A DNA stretch of 18,384 bases from NCBI GenBank assembly GCA_025924495.1, contig JAICIG010000123.1, forward strand, positions 1-18,384, written 5' to 3'. The translations under genes and the position numbers were made by a program. The notes below the pieces were generated by a model. It searched no databases. It was not told the origin of the DNA and worked only from the letters and a program-made list of their open reading frames with translations. The DNA comes from Pirellulales bacterium (lineage in GTDB: Bacteria; Planctomycetota; Planctomycetia; Pirellulales; JAICIG01). Shown here piece by piece: positions 6,063 to 14,372 of this stretch. Numbering within the stretch: the stretch's first letter is position 1; each line of letters opens with the position of its first letter.

Positions 6063-8846
6063 TCACTTCGTGTGTTGACGGTAGTACTCGTCCGCGCCGG
6101 TGATGCCTGCGATGAGATCCTCGTTGGTGTTGCCGGCGGCAAAGCCTGCAAGCCAGAAGGCGACGGCCGCTTCGTCTGCGACGCGGCCGAGGTATCGGAC
6201 GTAGTCGTCGTTGATGAGTTGCGCATTGTTCTCGGCGCTGTTGGCAATCCGCAAAGCGATTTCTCCACGCGAAACGCCGGCGCTCAATTGGCCGGTCCAG
6301 TATTGCTCGCCGCCGCTGTCGGGATGGCGACCCAGCAACAGCGTGTAGATCGCGTCGATCCAGTCCGTGTTCTGGTCCAAATCGGCGATCGTCGTATCGT
6401 CTGCATCGGGCGTCGGGTCAAAGCTTTCCGCCTTGGCGTAAAATTCTTGGGAAGCGAGCAAGCGGGCCTCAAGTTGCTGATCGGTGAGCCCTTGCTGCAT
6501 CTGCTGCGTCCAGTACGTCACCGCTCCATCCTCGGCTGCGCGCCCGAACAGCTTGAGAAAGTCAGGCTTGATGACGAAGTTGGCATAATATTCGTTGCTA
6601 TGGGCAATCGATTGGGCCACGCTGCTGGCAGGCCTCCCCTGATCGAGCAACGCGGCCCAATACGCGAGCCCGGTCACATCGGGCGCGCGCCCCAGAACGT
6701 CTTGATACACGGCGGCCACGAATTTCTGATGCGCATCGCCGATAACGGTGAGCGTGGTCGCCTGTGCGGCGCCAGGCGTTGGCTGGGGGCGTCCGACCGC
6801 GTCATACGCCACGCTATAAAAACTGTAGGTGTGACCAAGCGTTCCGCGCCACGTAGCGCTGGTCGCCGTCGTGCCGGTCAACCATGCCGTGAACGGCCCG
6901 CCGTTGTCGCTCACCAACACATCGTAATTGGCAATTCCGGGCCCTCCTGCGTCGTCGCCCGACCATGACACGCCAAAGCTGGCCGGGGAAACAGCGGGCA
7001 ATGACGCCACGCTACTGGACGGCAAAACTTCGACTTTCAATTCCAGCGTCCGGATGCCGTCGAACTTGACTGGCTGATAGCCGCTATTCGTCCAGGTCCC
7101 CGAGTATCCGCTGCCGGGGTCGAGCGTCTGCGACAGGCCGCCCCACTGCGGCAAGACCAAAGTGTTCTTGGAATCGCTTGTTGACGCCTGGGCCTCGCCA
7201 TGCACTGTAATCGGCACAGTATGGTCTGGAGCGACGTCGATCAGGCCCCCGCCATGCGCAGACTGGAGCGTGAGCGAGTTCAATTGTGACGCCGGTTCGC
7301 TGAGTAATGCACTGCCATTGTCGGTAACGACTACATTGCCGGGCGTCGCACCGAGAAACTGATCGGGCGACAAAGCGACGTCGCTCAACCGCACTTCGTT
7401 GATCAGTCCGTGAAAATACTCGTCGTAGTTTCCCGACTGAGTGTTGCCAATTCCCAGTCCGGGCTGATAGTTCGGATCGAGTGTCGCAAGAGGTCGCACG
7501 GCGGTTACCGTGCTCGCCTTCTCGACCCCGTCTACATAAAGTCGTATTTCGCCTGTCGCGTCGTCCAGAGTGCCGGCAATATGGACCCATTGGTTCAAGC
7601 CTGGCAGCGGCGCAAACGTGCCGCCCCAGCCATAGTTGGCATCCTCAACAAAGAAGCCCGTCATCGGACCGCTACCGAAATTATTGATGGTGAGCGAATA
7701 TGGATCGAGCTCGGCGCGGTCGTCGCCGCGGATCAGAATATATTGCTGGTAACCTACGGGCGCGGCGGTCACGTAAACAAATGCTTCGATCGTCATGCTG
7801 TGCGTTAACTGCAGCGAGGCGCTGTCGGGCACGAAAATCCGCTGGTTCGTCCCATTGAATTGCAGCGAAGAATTGTCGGGCTGTCCCGTCTGCGGGACCG
7901 TGTTGAGCGGGACATTCGCCGAATAAACCGGACCGTCCACCGGCGTGCCGTCCAATCCATTGCGCGACGAATCGACGATCGTTCCCGCAGGTTGCCCAGC
8001 GACGCCCGCTTGAAAGTGCCAATCGGCCACGATGTCGCCTGCCGGAACTGGCAACGATCGCGTGATCGTCGCGTGGTTTTCTCCGTTCGTGCCGGCGCCG
8101 CCGATTGTAATCTTAGGATCGACATCGTAGTGCAGCTGCAGGCCTTCCGAGTAGTCGGCCTGGAAGGGGTAGACATTCCCATAGTCGTGCAACGCGGCGT
8201 CGTCCCCCTGGCTGACGACTGTGCCATTGACCAGCGCTATACCGTTGACCTGACCGCCGCGGCTGACGAGCGTCGCCGCGTCGCCGACTTGGGGACCGTA
8301 GTTCACGGCCGCATTGAAGTTCATTCCATCGACCGTCAGGCTGCCGAGGTTTTCTACCGCGGCGGCGTTGTTGCGGCCCAACGTTCCGGCATCGAGCGTG
8401 AGATTGGAGATCGAAACCGCGACCGGGTCGTTATTGTTGTCGAGCGTATCGATCTGAAACAGAGGAGTCGCCGATCCGCTTTGTCTGATGGTCGTGCGAT
8501 CGACGCCCAATCCTTGGATCGTCATGCTTTCGTCGATTTCGATCTGACCGAGCGTGAGCTCAATCGGGCCGTTGGACTTGGCGAAATCGAATGCGATCGT
8601 TTCGCCGGCTTGATGGGCGGCGTTCAGGAACTCTACGGCCGAGCGCAGCGACACGTTTCCGCCGGCATCGAGCGGCGAGGCAAGCGCGCTGGCGGCATGA
8701 GTGTCGGCCAGCGTATTGATAGTAATTGTGGCGATTGACGTTAGCAGCCGCCGGTTTTCCAGGCACTGCAAGTTCAATCGTCGGACCGACGCTCGCTGAC
8801 GAAGTCGTGCCGCGCGATCGGCGATCTTCCCGGGTTTGATCGACAT
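6063..8846 (-). CDS. Large surface protein: LEPR-XLL motif, LamG-like domain, four DUF4214 repeats
   Basis: This 927-aa protein starts at ATG 8844-8846 with AAGAGG about 8 bases upstream. The basic N-terminus with CLENRRLL (28-35) matches the LEPR-XLL-type motif found at the start of large planctomycete exported proteins; it takes the place of a classical signal peptide. Residues 40-76 resemble the CSLREA-type start of beta-helix adhesins (NVSLRSAVEFLNA). A LamG/concanavalin-like jelly roll spans about 274-500 (WHFQ, LQFNGTNQRI, MTIEAFVYV, VHIAGTLDD, IRLYVDGV, INEVRLSDVAL). A fibronectin-III-like stretch lies at about 610-697. Four DUF4214 units close the protein (about 704-752, 757-805, 826-874 and 877-923), each with an LGRxxDxxGxxYW-like core. 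It is likely a cell-surface or secreted adhesin or S-layer-associated protein; the ligand is unknown. It is convergent with the kinase gene. Confidence 0.88.
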   Translation of the reverse strand: MSIKPGKIADRAARLRQRASVRRLNLQCLENRRLLTSIATITINTLADTHAASALASPLDAGGNVSLRSAVEFLNAAHQAGETIAFDFAKSNGPIELTLGQIEIDESMTIQGLGVDRTTIRQSGSATPLFQIDTLDNNNDPVAVSISNLTLDAGTLGRNNAAAVENLGSLTVDGMNFNAAVNYGPQVGDAATLVSRGGQVNGIALVNGTVVSQGDDAALHDYGNVYPFQADYSEGLQLHYDVDPKITIGGAGTNGENHATITRSLPVPAGDIVADWHFQAGVAGQPAGTIVDSSRNGLDGTPVDGPVYSANVPLNTVPQTGQPDNSSLQFNGTNQRIFVPDSASLQLTHSMTIEAFVYVTAAPVGYQQYILIRGDDRAELDPYSLTINNFGSGPMTGFFVEDANYGWGGTFAPLPGLNQWVHIAGTLDDATGEIRLYVDGVEKASTVTAVRPLATLDPNYQPGLGIGNTQSGNYDEYFHGLINEVRLSDVALSPDQFLGATPGNVVVTDNGSALLSEPASQLNSLTLQSAHGGGLIDVAPDHTVPITVHGEAQASTSDSKNTLVLPQWGGLSQTLDPGSGYSGTWTNSGYQPVKFDGIRTLELKVEVLPSSSVASLPAVSPASFGVSWSGDDAGGPGIANYDVLVSDNGGPFTAWLTGTTATSATWRGTLGHTYSFYSVAYDAVGRPQPTPGAAQATTLTVIGDAHQKFVAAVYQDVLGRAPDVTGLAYWAALLDQGRPASSVAQSIAHSNEYYANFVIKPDFLKLFGRAAEDGAVTYWTQQMQQGLTDQQLEARLLASQEFYAKAESFDPTPDADDTTIADLDQNTDWIDAIYTLLLGRHPDSGGEQYWTGQLSAGVSRGEIALRIANSAENNAQLINDDYVRYLGRVADEAAVAFWLAGFAAGNTNEDLIAGITGADEYYRQHTK

Positions 8847-9122
8847 GGCTGCCTCTTAAGCCGCTATATGAAAGTCGAGAGGCGCCAGAATATTGCCAGC
8901 GGCCCGGCCATGCAACGAAAATTATAATCGGAAGTCTTTTGAGATTTTTGTGCTGGACGAGGACGCGGATCGTCATCGGCGAACGCGCCTCGGTTTGGGC
9001 GAAGCCGCGTTACCGCGACAGCCGCTGGAGATTTGCTTGATTCTTCGATCGAGAGCCGCAAAATAACAAGCGTCAAGCGGCGGATCTCCTCGGGATCCTT
9101 TTAACTCTTAGCGAATGCCGGC
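8847..9122. other. Divergent intergenic region
   Basis: These 276 bases separate the minus-strand surface protein gene from the plus-strand serine hydrolase remnant. They should hold the surface-protein promoter on the minus strand. I see no clear consensus promoter, repeat or RNA gene. Confidence 0.4.
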
Positions 9123-9670
9123 ATGAAACTGCTCCCTTTCGTCATTGTGTTGGTGCTCGGTCACGCAAGTTATGCCCAAACTGCTGACGGATTGAAAAGT
9201 GGAGCGAAGGCGTGCCCGTGCCTGCAGCCATTACCGCCGACCTGGGCGCAGGCATGGCCTTTAACTATGCCAAACGCTTCGGCGAGCCCGCGGGCGGTTA
9301 TTTCTCTACGGCCCGCGACATGGGCGCGTTGTGCCAGATGTTATTGAATCACGGCGTGCATCAGGGCAAACAGCTCCTGTCAGACCGGGCAGTGGGCGCC
9401 TTGAGCACGATCCAAACGGGCGACATTCCAGTAAACCCGCAAGAGGCTTACGGCGTCGGTTTTGCCATCAAGATTCGCGATGACGAAGGCCCGAGCGTCG
9501 GCAGCTTCGGTCACCGCGGCGCGCGCCGTACGGTGATGTGGATCGACCCAGGCAATGGCCTTGCCATCGTATTGCTTGTGGAGCGTTTCGACATGAGCGG
9601 CGCAGAGCAGAAGGCAATGTACGGTGCGGTAATGAAGGCGGCGATTGCCAAGTATGGCTCGGCGCCCTGA
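9123..9670 (+). pseudogene. Serine hydrolase (beta-lactamase family) remnant with the catalytic core deleted
   Basis: The ATG at 9123 begins a clear signal peptide (MKLLPFVIVLVLGHASYAQ). In a different frame, from about 9188 to the stop at 9668-9670, follows the C-terminal part of a serine beta-lactamase-like hydrolase: GGYFSTARDMGALCQMLLNH, then AYGVGFAIK, then GSFGHRGARRTVMWIDPG and a closing helix. Family members (PF00144 type) are about 350-500 aa with an SxxK and a YxN motif before this region; both are missing here, and only the third motif (HRG, in place of K/HxG) remains. The signal peptide and C-terminal part are joined out of frame near 9180-9190, so about 200-300 residues were lost by deletion. 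The C-terminal frame still has a GTG at 9212, but the product would have no nucleophile. It is almost certainly inactive. Confidence 0.8.
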
Positions 9671-9813
9671 ATGCGCTTGGAAGCGCGCGTCGGCTCCTAT
9701 CCGCTGCTGACCGGATCGGCCGGGTTCCAAAGCATTCGAACGAGCGCGATCGATGGAGCCAAGCGGCAGGTCGATTGGAGCAGCAATTGGGCGTCCGGGC
9801 CTTTCGTGAAAGC

Positions 9814-10263
9814 TCAATCGACTCCCGGTTCGCCCCCCAGCAGTTCGAGCGTCTTGTCGTCGCGTTTCCCCTGGAAATACTTGTCGAGGAGCTGGTGGAA
9901 CACCGAGCCGGCGGGGGAGACGCACGCGAAGAGGGTCGCGCTAGATTTCAGCTTCAGATCGTCGGGGGAACCGAAAATCTCTCGCGCTGTTCGTCCCTCC
10001 ATACGAAGGGCAGCCTCGGCACACGCCGCGAGCCGCGGCCCAAGAATTGGATGGGCCAAGTAAGCCGTCGCCTCGGCGATGCTCTTGATCGCGTACCGTT
10101 GAGACATCGCGCTGAAACCCAATCCTTGGAACTGCGGAAAGACATACCACATCCAGTGTGATTGCTTGCGGCCGCTCCTGATCTCGGAGAGCGCCTGCTC
10201 GTAGTCGTCCTGTTGCGCCTGGACGAAGCGGCGAAGGTCATACGGGTCGCTTGCGTTGGTCAT
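9814..10263 (-). CDS. DUF1810 family protein
   Basis: This 149-aa protein starts at ATG 10261-10263; a TTG one codon earlier is possible but less likely. AGAGA lies about 8 bases upstream. The sequence fits DUF1810, a small soluble family of unknown function: PYDLRRFVQAQQDDYEQAL at the start, the invariant KQSHWMWYVFPQ (33-44), GLGFSAMSQRYAI, then AYLAHPILGPRL and IFGSPDDLKLKSSATLFA. Its length is normal for the family, so it appears complete. No membrane segment or known catalytic motif is visible. It ends 143 bases after the convergent hydrolase remnant and is 61 bases downstream of the next minus-strand gene, so those two could share a transcript. Confidence 0.9.
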   Translation of the reverse strand: MTNASDPYDLRRFVQAQQDDYEQALSEIRSGRKQSHWMWYVFPQFQGLGFSAMSQRYAIKSIAEATAYLAHPILGPRLAACAEAALRMEGRTAREIFGSPDDLKLKSSATLFACVSPAGSVFHQLLDKYFQGKRDDKTLELLGGEPGVD

Positions 10264-10324
10264 CAATCGTCTCTCGACTCCCGAATGGTTTGCTGTTTCA
10301 TTGGCGGGGTACGCGCGGATGTTC

Positions 10325-10777
10325 TTATTTGCCCGGCGGCGCCACGGTCAATCCGGCGTAGCGGCGGAATTCGGCTTCGCCGAGAAAGGCGGCCTGGCGC
10401 GCGAGTTGAAACATGACGGGCGTCGAGGGCCAGCCGAGAGCGCGCAGCAACCGCTCGAAGGGCTCGACCGCGCAGGTCCCCTTCAGATCGACATATAAGA
10501 GCCGGCCGTCACGATCGTAGAGCACGCCGTCCAGTTGCCATGCCGACTCGGCGCCGGCGGAGACCCAGACGAACGAGCCATCGGGTTCGAGAAACATCCG
10601 CTCCAGTCTTGCGAGCGCTTCGCTGGCCCGCTCGAAGCTTAGGGCGAACGGCGTGCCCAGCGCATGGGCGGGCACGTGCAACGTGGGAAAGGTTTCTTGT
10701 TCCAAGGCCAGCGAACCATCGGCGGTAGCTTCCTGAGGCCGAGCGTGGATGGTGATCTGGAATTCTCGGCTGATCAT
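10325..10777 (-). CDS. Hypothetical protein, 150 aa
   Basis: The ATG at 10775-10777 has no well-placed SD sequence; AGGAG occurs about 18-22 bases upstream, inside an AGGAGCCTCCT inverted repeat (10790-10800). I do not recognise a family. The sequence alternates hydrophobic and charged residues as in a soluble alpha/beta protein: an N-terminal strand (EFQITIHARP), a helix (ALSFERASEALARLERMF), strands (FVWVSAG, WQLDGVLYDRDGRLLYVDL) and a C-terminal helical part (PFERLLRALGW, PVMFQLARQAAFLGEAEF). Codon use fits coding DNA. It lies between the GT2 gene and the DUF1810 gene, both also on the minus strand, with gaps of 167 and 61 bases. Confidence 0.7.
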   Translation of the reverse strand: MISREFQITIHARPQEATADGSLALEQETFPTLHVPAHALGTPFALSFERASEALARLERMFLEPDGSFVWVSAGAESAWQLDGVLYDRDGRLLYVDLKGTCAVEPFERLLRALGWPSTPVMFQLARQAAFLGEAEFRRYAGLTVAPPGK

Positions 10778-10944
10778 CGGCGTCTCAAAAGGAGGCTCCT
10801 CTGCGGCGGTTGCGATTCAGCGATCGGCGTTACCCTTTATAGCATTGATCTGGCCACGGCGCTCCATCGATAAGTTGCCCAGCATAGTAGGTTGGCTGCT
10901 GCACTCCCTCGACTTTTGCAAAACAGTGAGGCGAGAAGTTCGCC

Positions 10945-11928
10945 TTATGCCGCTTGCTTACGAGTCGATGGGGCGACAGGGGGCAGCGGGCGGCGATACT
11001 GGCGGAGCGAAGGAAGTTCGCGGAGGGCGCGGAGAATCACGCGGAAGTTGGCGCCGGTAGCGGAACCCGCTTTGCGCGGGTAGTGAGCCACGGGAATTTC
11101 GGCGAACTGCAGCCCGCCCCAAACGCATTGAGTCAGAATCTCAGCATTGATGCAGGCGCCGGGCGAGGTCAGTTCGAGCCGGTCGATCACTTCGCGGCGG
11201 AATAGTTTGAAGGCGCAATCGAGATCGCGAACTTCGATGCCGAGCAAAACCCGCACGAGCCGCCCCCAAAGCCAGGCGTTCAGCCGGCGCTGGGCGTTGT
11301 CGGCGCGGTGATGACGGTAACCGATGGCGAAATCGGCGCCGCGCAGTGCGACCAGCAGCCGCGCGACGTCGAGAAAACTGAACTGGCCGTCGCTGTCGGC
11401 GAACATTGCCAGATTGCCGGCGGCCGCGCGCAGGCCCGTCGTCACTGCGGCGCCGTAGCCGCGATTCCGCTCGTGTCGCACCAACCGCACGCGAGCATCG
11501 TGCCGCGCCGCTTGCTCGATGCGGGTCGCCGTCTCGTCGTGCGAGCCGTCATCGATCACCACAATCTCGAATTGCTCGACGAAATGCGGCAGAATAGCTC
11601 GCGCGCTGCTCAACGTCGCCTGGATGTTTGCCTGTTCGTTGTAGGCCGGCAAGCAGAGCGAGAGGAACGCGGGATAAGGGAAGCGAAGCGGCATCAGCGC
11701 CGCCTGCCAAGAGCGCGCGACCCAGGCGGCTTGCAGGCTGAGAATTTCCTCGATGTCCGCAAGGCTCAACAGGCCGCGCGCGACAAGCCGCTCGCCCAAC
11801 AATCCGCCCTCGGCGCGTTGTTCGGCCAGACAGGCCTGCAGATCGGCGGCGCGCACCAGCCCGGCCTGCATCGCAAACTGTCCGAACTTCGGATGCTCCA
11901 GTTCGATCGGTTCAGCGGCGTCGGTCAT
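10945..11928 (-). CDS. Family 2 glycosyltransferase (DPM1-like) with N-terminal MshEN-like repeat
   Basis: This 327-aa protein is called from ATG 11926-11928; the frame is open to 12003 but the extra residues are proline-rich and unlike protein. No SD sequence is visible. Residues 14-37 and 43-66 are two 24-residue units, KFGQ...GLV...LAEQ and LLGE...GLL...LSLQ, separated by five residues. This is the spacing of the MshEN (GspE N-terminal) domain that binds cyclic di-GMP in some ATPases, although the RLG arginine is replaced (K14, L43). Residues about 87-310 are a GT2 fold: LCLPAYNEQANI, VIDDGS (D126, D127), the DSD metal-binding motif (178-180) and DLDCAFKLF. The absence of membrane segments and the DPM1-like pattern suggest transfer of a sugar to polyprenyl phosphate. 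The GT39 gene upstream would use that product. Confidence 0.88.
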   Translation of the reverse strand: MTDAAEPIELEHPKFGQFAMQAGLVRAADLQACLAEQRAEGGLLGERLVARGLLSLADIEEILSLQAAWVARSWQAALMPLRFPYPAFLSLCLPAYNEQANIQATLSSARAILPHFVEQFEIVVIDDGSHDETATRIEQAARHDARVRLVRHERNRGYGAAVTTGLRAAAGNLAMFADSDGQFSFLDVARLLVALRGADFAIGYRHHRADNAQRRLNAWLWGRLVRVLLGIEVRDLDCAFKLFRREVIDRLELTSPGACINAEILTQCVWGGLQFAEIPVAHYPRKAGSATGANFRVILRALRELPSLRQYRRPLPPVAPSTRKQAA

Positions 11929-11975
11929 GGGGATAAGAGTTTGGAGATTAGGAGTTATCAGGAAAGGCACGCGAG

Positions 11976-11995
11976 GCGGAGGCATCGGCCTCCGC
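11976..11995. repeat. Perfect GC-rich hairpin between the two glycosyltransferase genes
   Basis: GCGGAGGC (11976-11983), loop ATCG, GCCTCCGC (11988-11995) is an 8-bp perfect stem in the 122-base gap between the GT39 and GT2 genes. No T-run follows on either strand, so it may act as an attenuating or RNA-stabilising element rather than a full terminator. Confidence 0.4.
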
Positions 11996-12050
11996 AGTTG
12001 CATCGAGAGTGAAAGCTGGAGCTCGGAGCTGAAGAGACACGGCCGTCATA

Positions 12051-13895
12051 CTAATTCCGTCGTGTTCCTTCGCTGGCGGAGGCCGTTATCCCCGGGAATA
12101 CAGACGCCACCGGCGCGCCGGACGATTGGCGCCTGTTTTCGCGGCCAAGCAGCAGGATGCGGCTGCTGCGCAAAAACCAGGCACGATCGTCGAGCACTTT
12201 GACGTCGGCCGGCAACACTCCGGCGAGTTGGCGATAGCGGGCGTCGCTGGTGAACAAGAAGGCGTCTTGCGGTTGGCTGCGGAAGAACTCGCCGACTTGC
12301 TCCGGCGTGGTGAATTGCCGGACCGGCTGCCGCGAGTAGAACACCAAGCTGGGGCGATAGTAGCCAAACGAGCGAAGCAGCGGCGTCGCGCCCGACGCGT
12401 GCGCGCGGATAGTCGCGGCGAACTCGGCGCTGTTCTGCCGCCGATCGACGCGGACGGCGCCCCAGCCGAACAACGTGGCGCAGAACACAACGCAAGTTGC
12501 CGCCAAGGCGGTCGCCGCGCGACGCGGGGGCCCGCGCTCCGCCAGCCGCCAGGCTGCCAGGGCGCCTAGCACGAGCGGCAACCCAGTCAGTCCCAGCGTC
12601 CAGTCGCCGCCGAGAAATTTGCCGGCGGCAATCGGCAAACCAACGCTGATCCCGAGACCGATCAGCGTCAGTGTCATCCACGCGGCGCGCAGATCGCGTC
12701 GAATAACCAGGCCCGGCCGTCGCAGCCAAAAATCGAGCCAGGCGCCGGTCAGCAAGGCTAAGGCCGGATAGATCGGCACGATGTAGTTCGGCAATTTTGT
12801 CTTGGCCAACGAGAAAAAGACCAGGTACACGCCTACCCAACAACTCAACAGCAGATAGCTGCGCGACCAGCGATGCCGCGAGCCGGTTCGTCGTACGAGC
12901 AACCTCGCTGCGGGCGTCAAAAACACCGTCCAAGGAAAGAAGCCGATGCACACGGCAATCAGGTAATAGAAAAACGGCCCGCGATGATGCTCCATCGCGT
13001 TGAGAAAGCGGCCGAAGTTGTGGACACCAAAGAATCCCTCGAGCCAGGCGCCGTCGGTGCGCAGGCCGACCCAGGCGTACCAGGGACCTGCGACCGCAAG
13101 AATGGCCGCGGCGGCCGTGAGTGGTCGCATGCTCCACGCCGTGGCGAGAAAGTGCCGCGGCGCCACGGTCTGACCGATGGCTCGCAGCGCAACGCCGCAG
13201 CGCGAGCGCCACGATCGCTGGTCTCCGCTGGCCACGGAGGCGTCACGCCTGCGCCGCACGATGAGCATGTACATGCCGATCGAGGCCGTCGGCAGTGCGA
13301 TTCCGATCGGACCTTTGGCCAAGGCGGCGAAACCCATGGCCGCGTACATCGCCGCGTAGGCGCCCCAACTTGGCGAGCGCGTCAGGGGCGCCCTGGCGAT
13401 ATTGGCGCCAATCGTGCCGGCTGCGGCGCGCGGCGAGGCTCCACAGACAAAGGCATACAGTGCGAGCGTCGAGAAGAACACGAGCAGAGAGTCGGGCGTG
13501 GCGGCCCGAGCAATGACATCGAAGTTCAGGCTGGTGGCCAGCGCTAGCCCGGCCCAAAAGGCGACACGAACGGAGAACAATCGCCGCGCCAAGAGCCATG
13601 TCAACAGCACGCTGCCCAGGCCGAACGCGGCCGAGCCGCAACGCGCCGCGAATTCGGTTGCTCCGAACAGGGCATAGCCGGCCATCATGACCCAGTACAT
13701 CAGCACGGGTTTATCGGGCAGGACGACGCCATTGAAGTACGGCACGCACCATTCGCCGCGCTCGAACATTTCCAAGGCGGCGCCCGCAAAGATCGGCTCA
13801 TCTTCGTCCCATAGCCGCGGAACGCCCAAGCTGATGAAGAATATCAATGCCGAAATGGCTAACAGCCCGAGGAGCTGCCGCAGCTCTCGCGTCAT
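12051..13895 (-). CDS. GT39/ArnT-type membrane glycosyltransferase
   Basis: This 614-aa protein is called from ATG 13893-13895, with GGGAGAT about 8 bases upstream; a TTG nine codons earlier has no such support. It belongs to the dolichyl-phosphate-mannose mannosyltransferase (PMT)/ArnT superfamily, which takes a sugar from a polyprenyl-phosphate donor and attaches it to lipid, glycan or protein on the outer side of the membrane. TM1 (about 8-24) is followed by WDEDEPIFAGAALEM (29-43), which carries the acidic catalytic pair of the family, and YFNGVVLPDKPVLMYW (53-68). About a dozen hydrophobic segments follow to around residue 470, then a soluble C-terminal part. ArnT itself is about 550 aa, so the length fits. 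The acceptor cannot be told from sequence. The GT2 gene lies 122 bases downstream on the same strand. Confidence 0.88.
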   Translation of the reverse strand: MTRELRQLLGLLAISALIFFISLGVPRLWDEDEPIFAGAALEMFERGEWCVPYFNGVVLPDKPVLMYWVMMAGYALFGATEFAARCGSAAFGLGSVLLTWLLARRLFSVRVAFWAGLALATSLNFDVIARAATPDSLLVFFSTLALYAFVCGASPRAAAGTIGANIARAPLTRSPSWGAYAAMYAAMGFAALAKGPIGIALPTASIGMYMLIVRRRRDASVASGDQRSWRSRCGVALRAIGQTVAPRHFLATAWSMRPLTAAAAILAVAGPWYAWVGLRTDGAWLEGFFGVHNFGRFLNAMEHHRGPFFYYLIAVCIGFFPWTVFLTPAARLLVRRTGSRHRWSRSYLLLSCWVGVYLVFFSLAKTKLPNYIVPIYPALALLTGAWLDFWLRRPGLVIRRDLRAAWMTLTLIGLGISVGLPIAAGKFLGGDWTLGLTGLPLVLGALAAWRLAERGPPRRAATALAATCVVFCATLFGWGAVRVDRRQNSAEFAATIRAHASGATPLLRSFGYYRPSLVFYSRQPVRQFTTPEQVGEFFRSQPQDAFLFTSDARYRQLAGVLPADVKVLDDRAWFLRSSRILLLGRENRRQSSGAPVASVFPGITASASEGTRRN

Positions 13896-14372
13896 CCTTG
13901 ATCTCCCGGTGGTGACTCTCAACAGCAGCCGCCATCAAAGTCTCCGACTCTGCGCCGGCGCCCGTCGTTCGAACGTAACGCGCCGCCTTATGCGCGCGCA
14001 TTTTCCGAAAAAACTTTGCGATTTCTAGCTAGACAAGCCTGATAAGGCAGGCAGTTTAGAAAGACGCTCGAGATTCGACAATGCCAATACTTAATCCGAG
14101 TTCCGCGCCGTTTGGCACGCTCTCCTGACTTGGTGATACCCTGATCGCCGTTCATGGCTCTAGAGCCTTCGCCTCCAGATCGCCTTTTTCCTTGCTTTCG
14201 CCGTCGATCGAACCCCTAAATTCCGGCCCGTTGACCGCTCTGGCGCGGCAGCTTAAAGTACATGCTGGCAATCATGATACGATAATCCAACTCTGCCTTT
14301 CTGGGCCGGCCGGCGCCGTCGCCAGGGTGATTGTCTTGTCTGCTGTCTAGGAACCGAGCTCGTTGAGGAAAC
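13896..14372. other. Divergent intergenic region between the GT39 gene and hisF
   Basis: These 477 bases contain no supportable gene. They hold a candidate hisF promoter (14231-14259), a 12-base perfect palindrome GGCTCTAGAGCC (14156-14167) of unknown meaning, and an AT-rich patch near 14008-14030. The GT39 promoter should lie in the first 100-150 bases, but I see no convincing boxes. Confidence 0.5.
14231..14259 (+). promoter_or_regulatory. Candidate sigma-70-type promoter for hisF
   Basis: TTGACC (14231-14236, 5/6 to the -35 consensus) is followed after exactly 17 bases by TAAAGT (14254-14259, 4/6 to the -10 consensus), about 113 bases before the hisF start. Position and spacing are right, but planctomycete promoters are poorly defined, so this remains a candidate. 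Confidence 0.4.

Noticed and set aside
7860..8738. Plus-strand open frame inside the surface protein gene
   Set aside because: It is Arg-rich and lacks domain features; the minus-strand reading has LamG and LEPR-XLL features.
9671..10063. Plus-strand open frames after the hydrolase remnant
   Set aside because: They overlap the DUF1810 gene on the other strand and have no protein-like features.
11929..12003. Longer start for the GT2 protein
   Set aside because: The added 25 residues are proline-rich, cover the hairpin at 11976-11995, and precede the natural start of the MshEN-like repeat.
14156..14167. Perfect 12-base palindrome GGCTCTAGAGCC as an operator
   Set aside because: A single copy with no known regulator and not overlapping the candidate promoter; could be chance.
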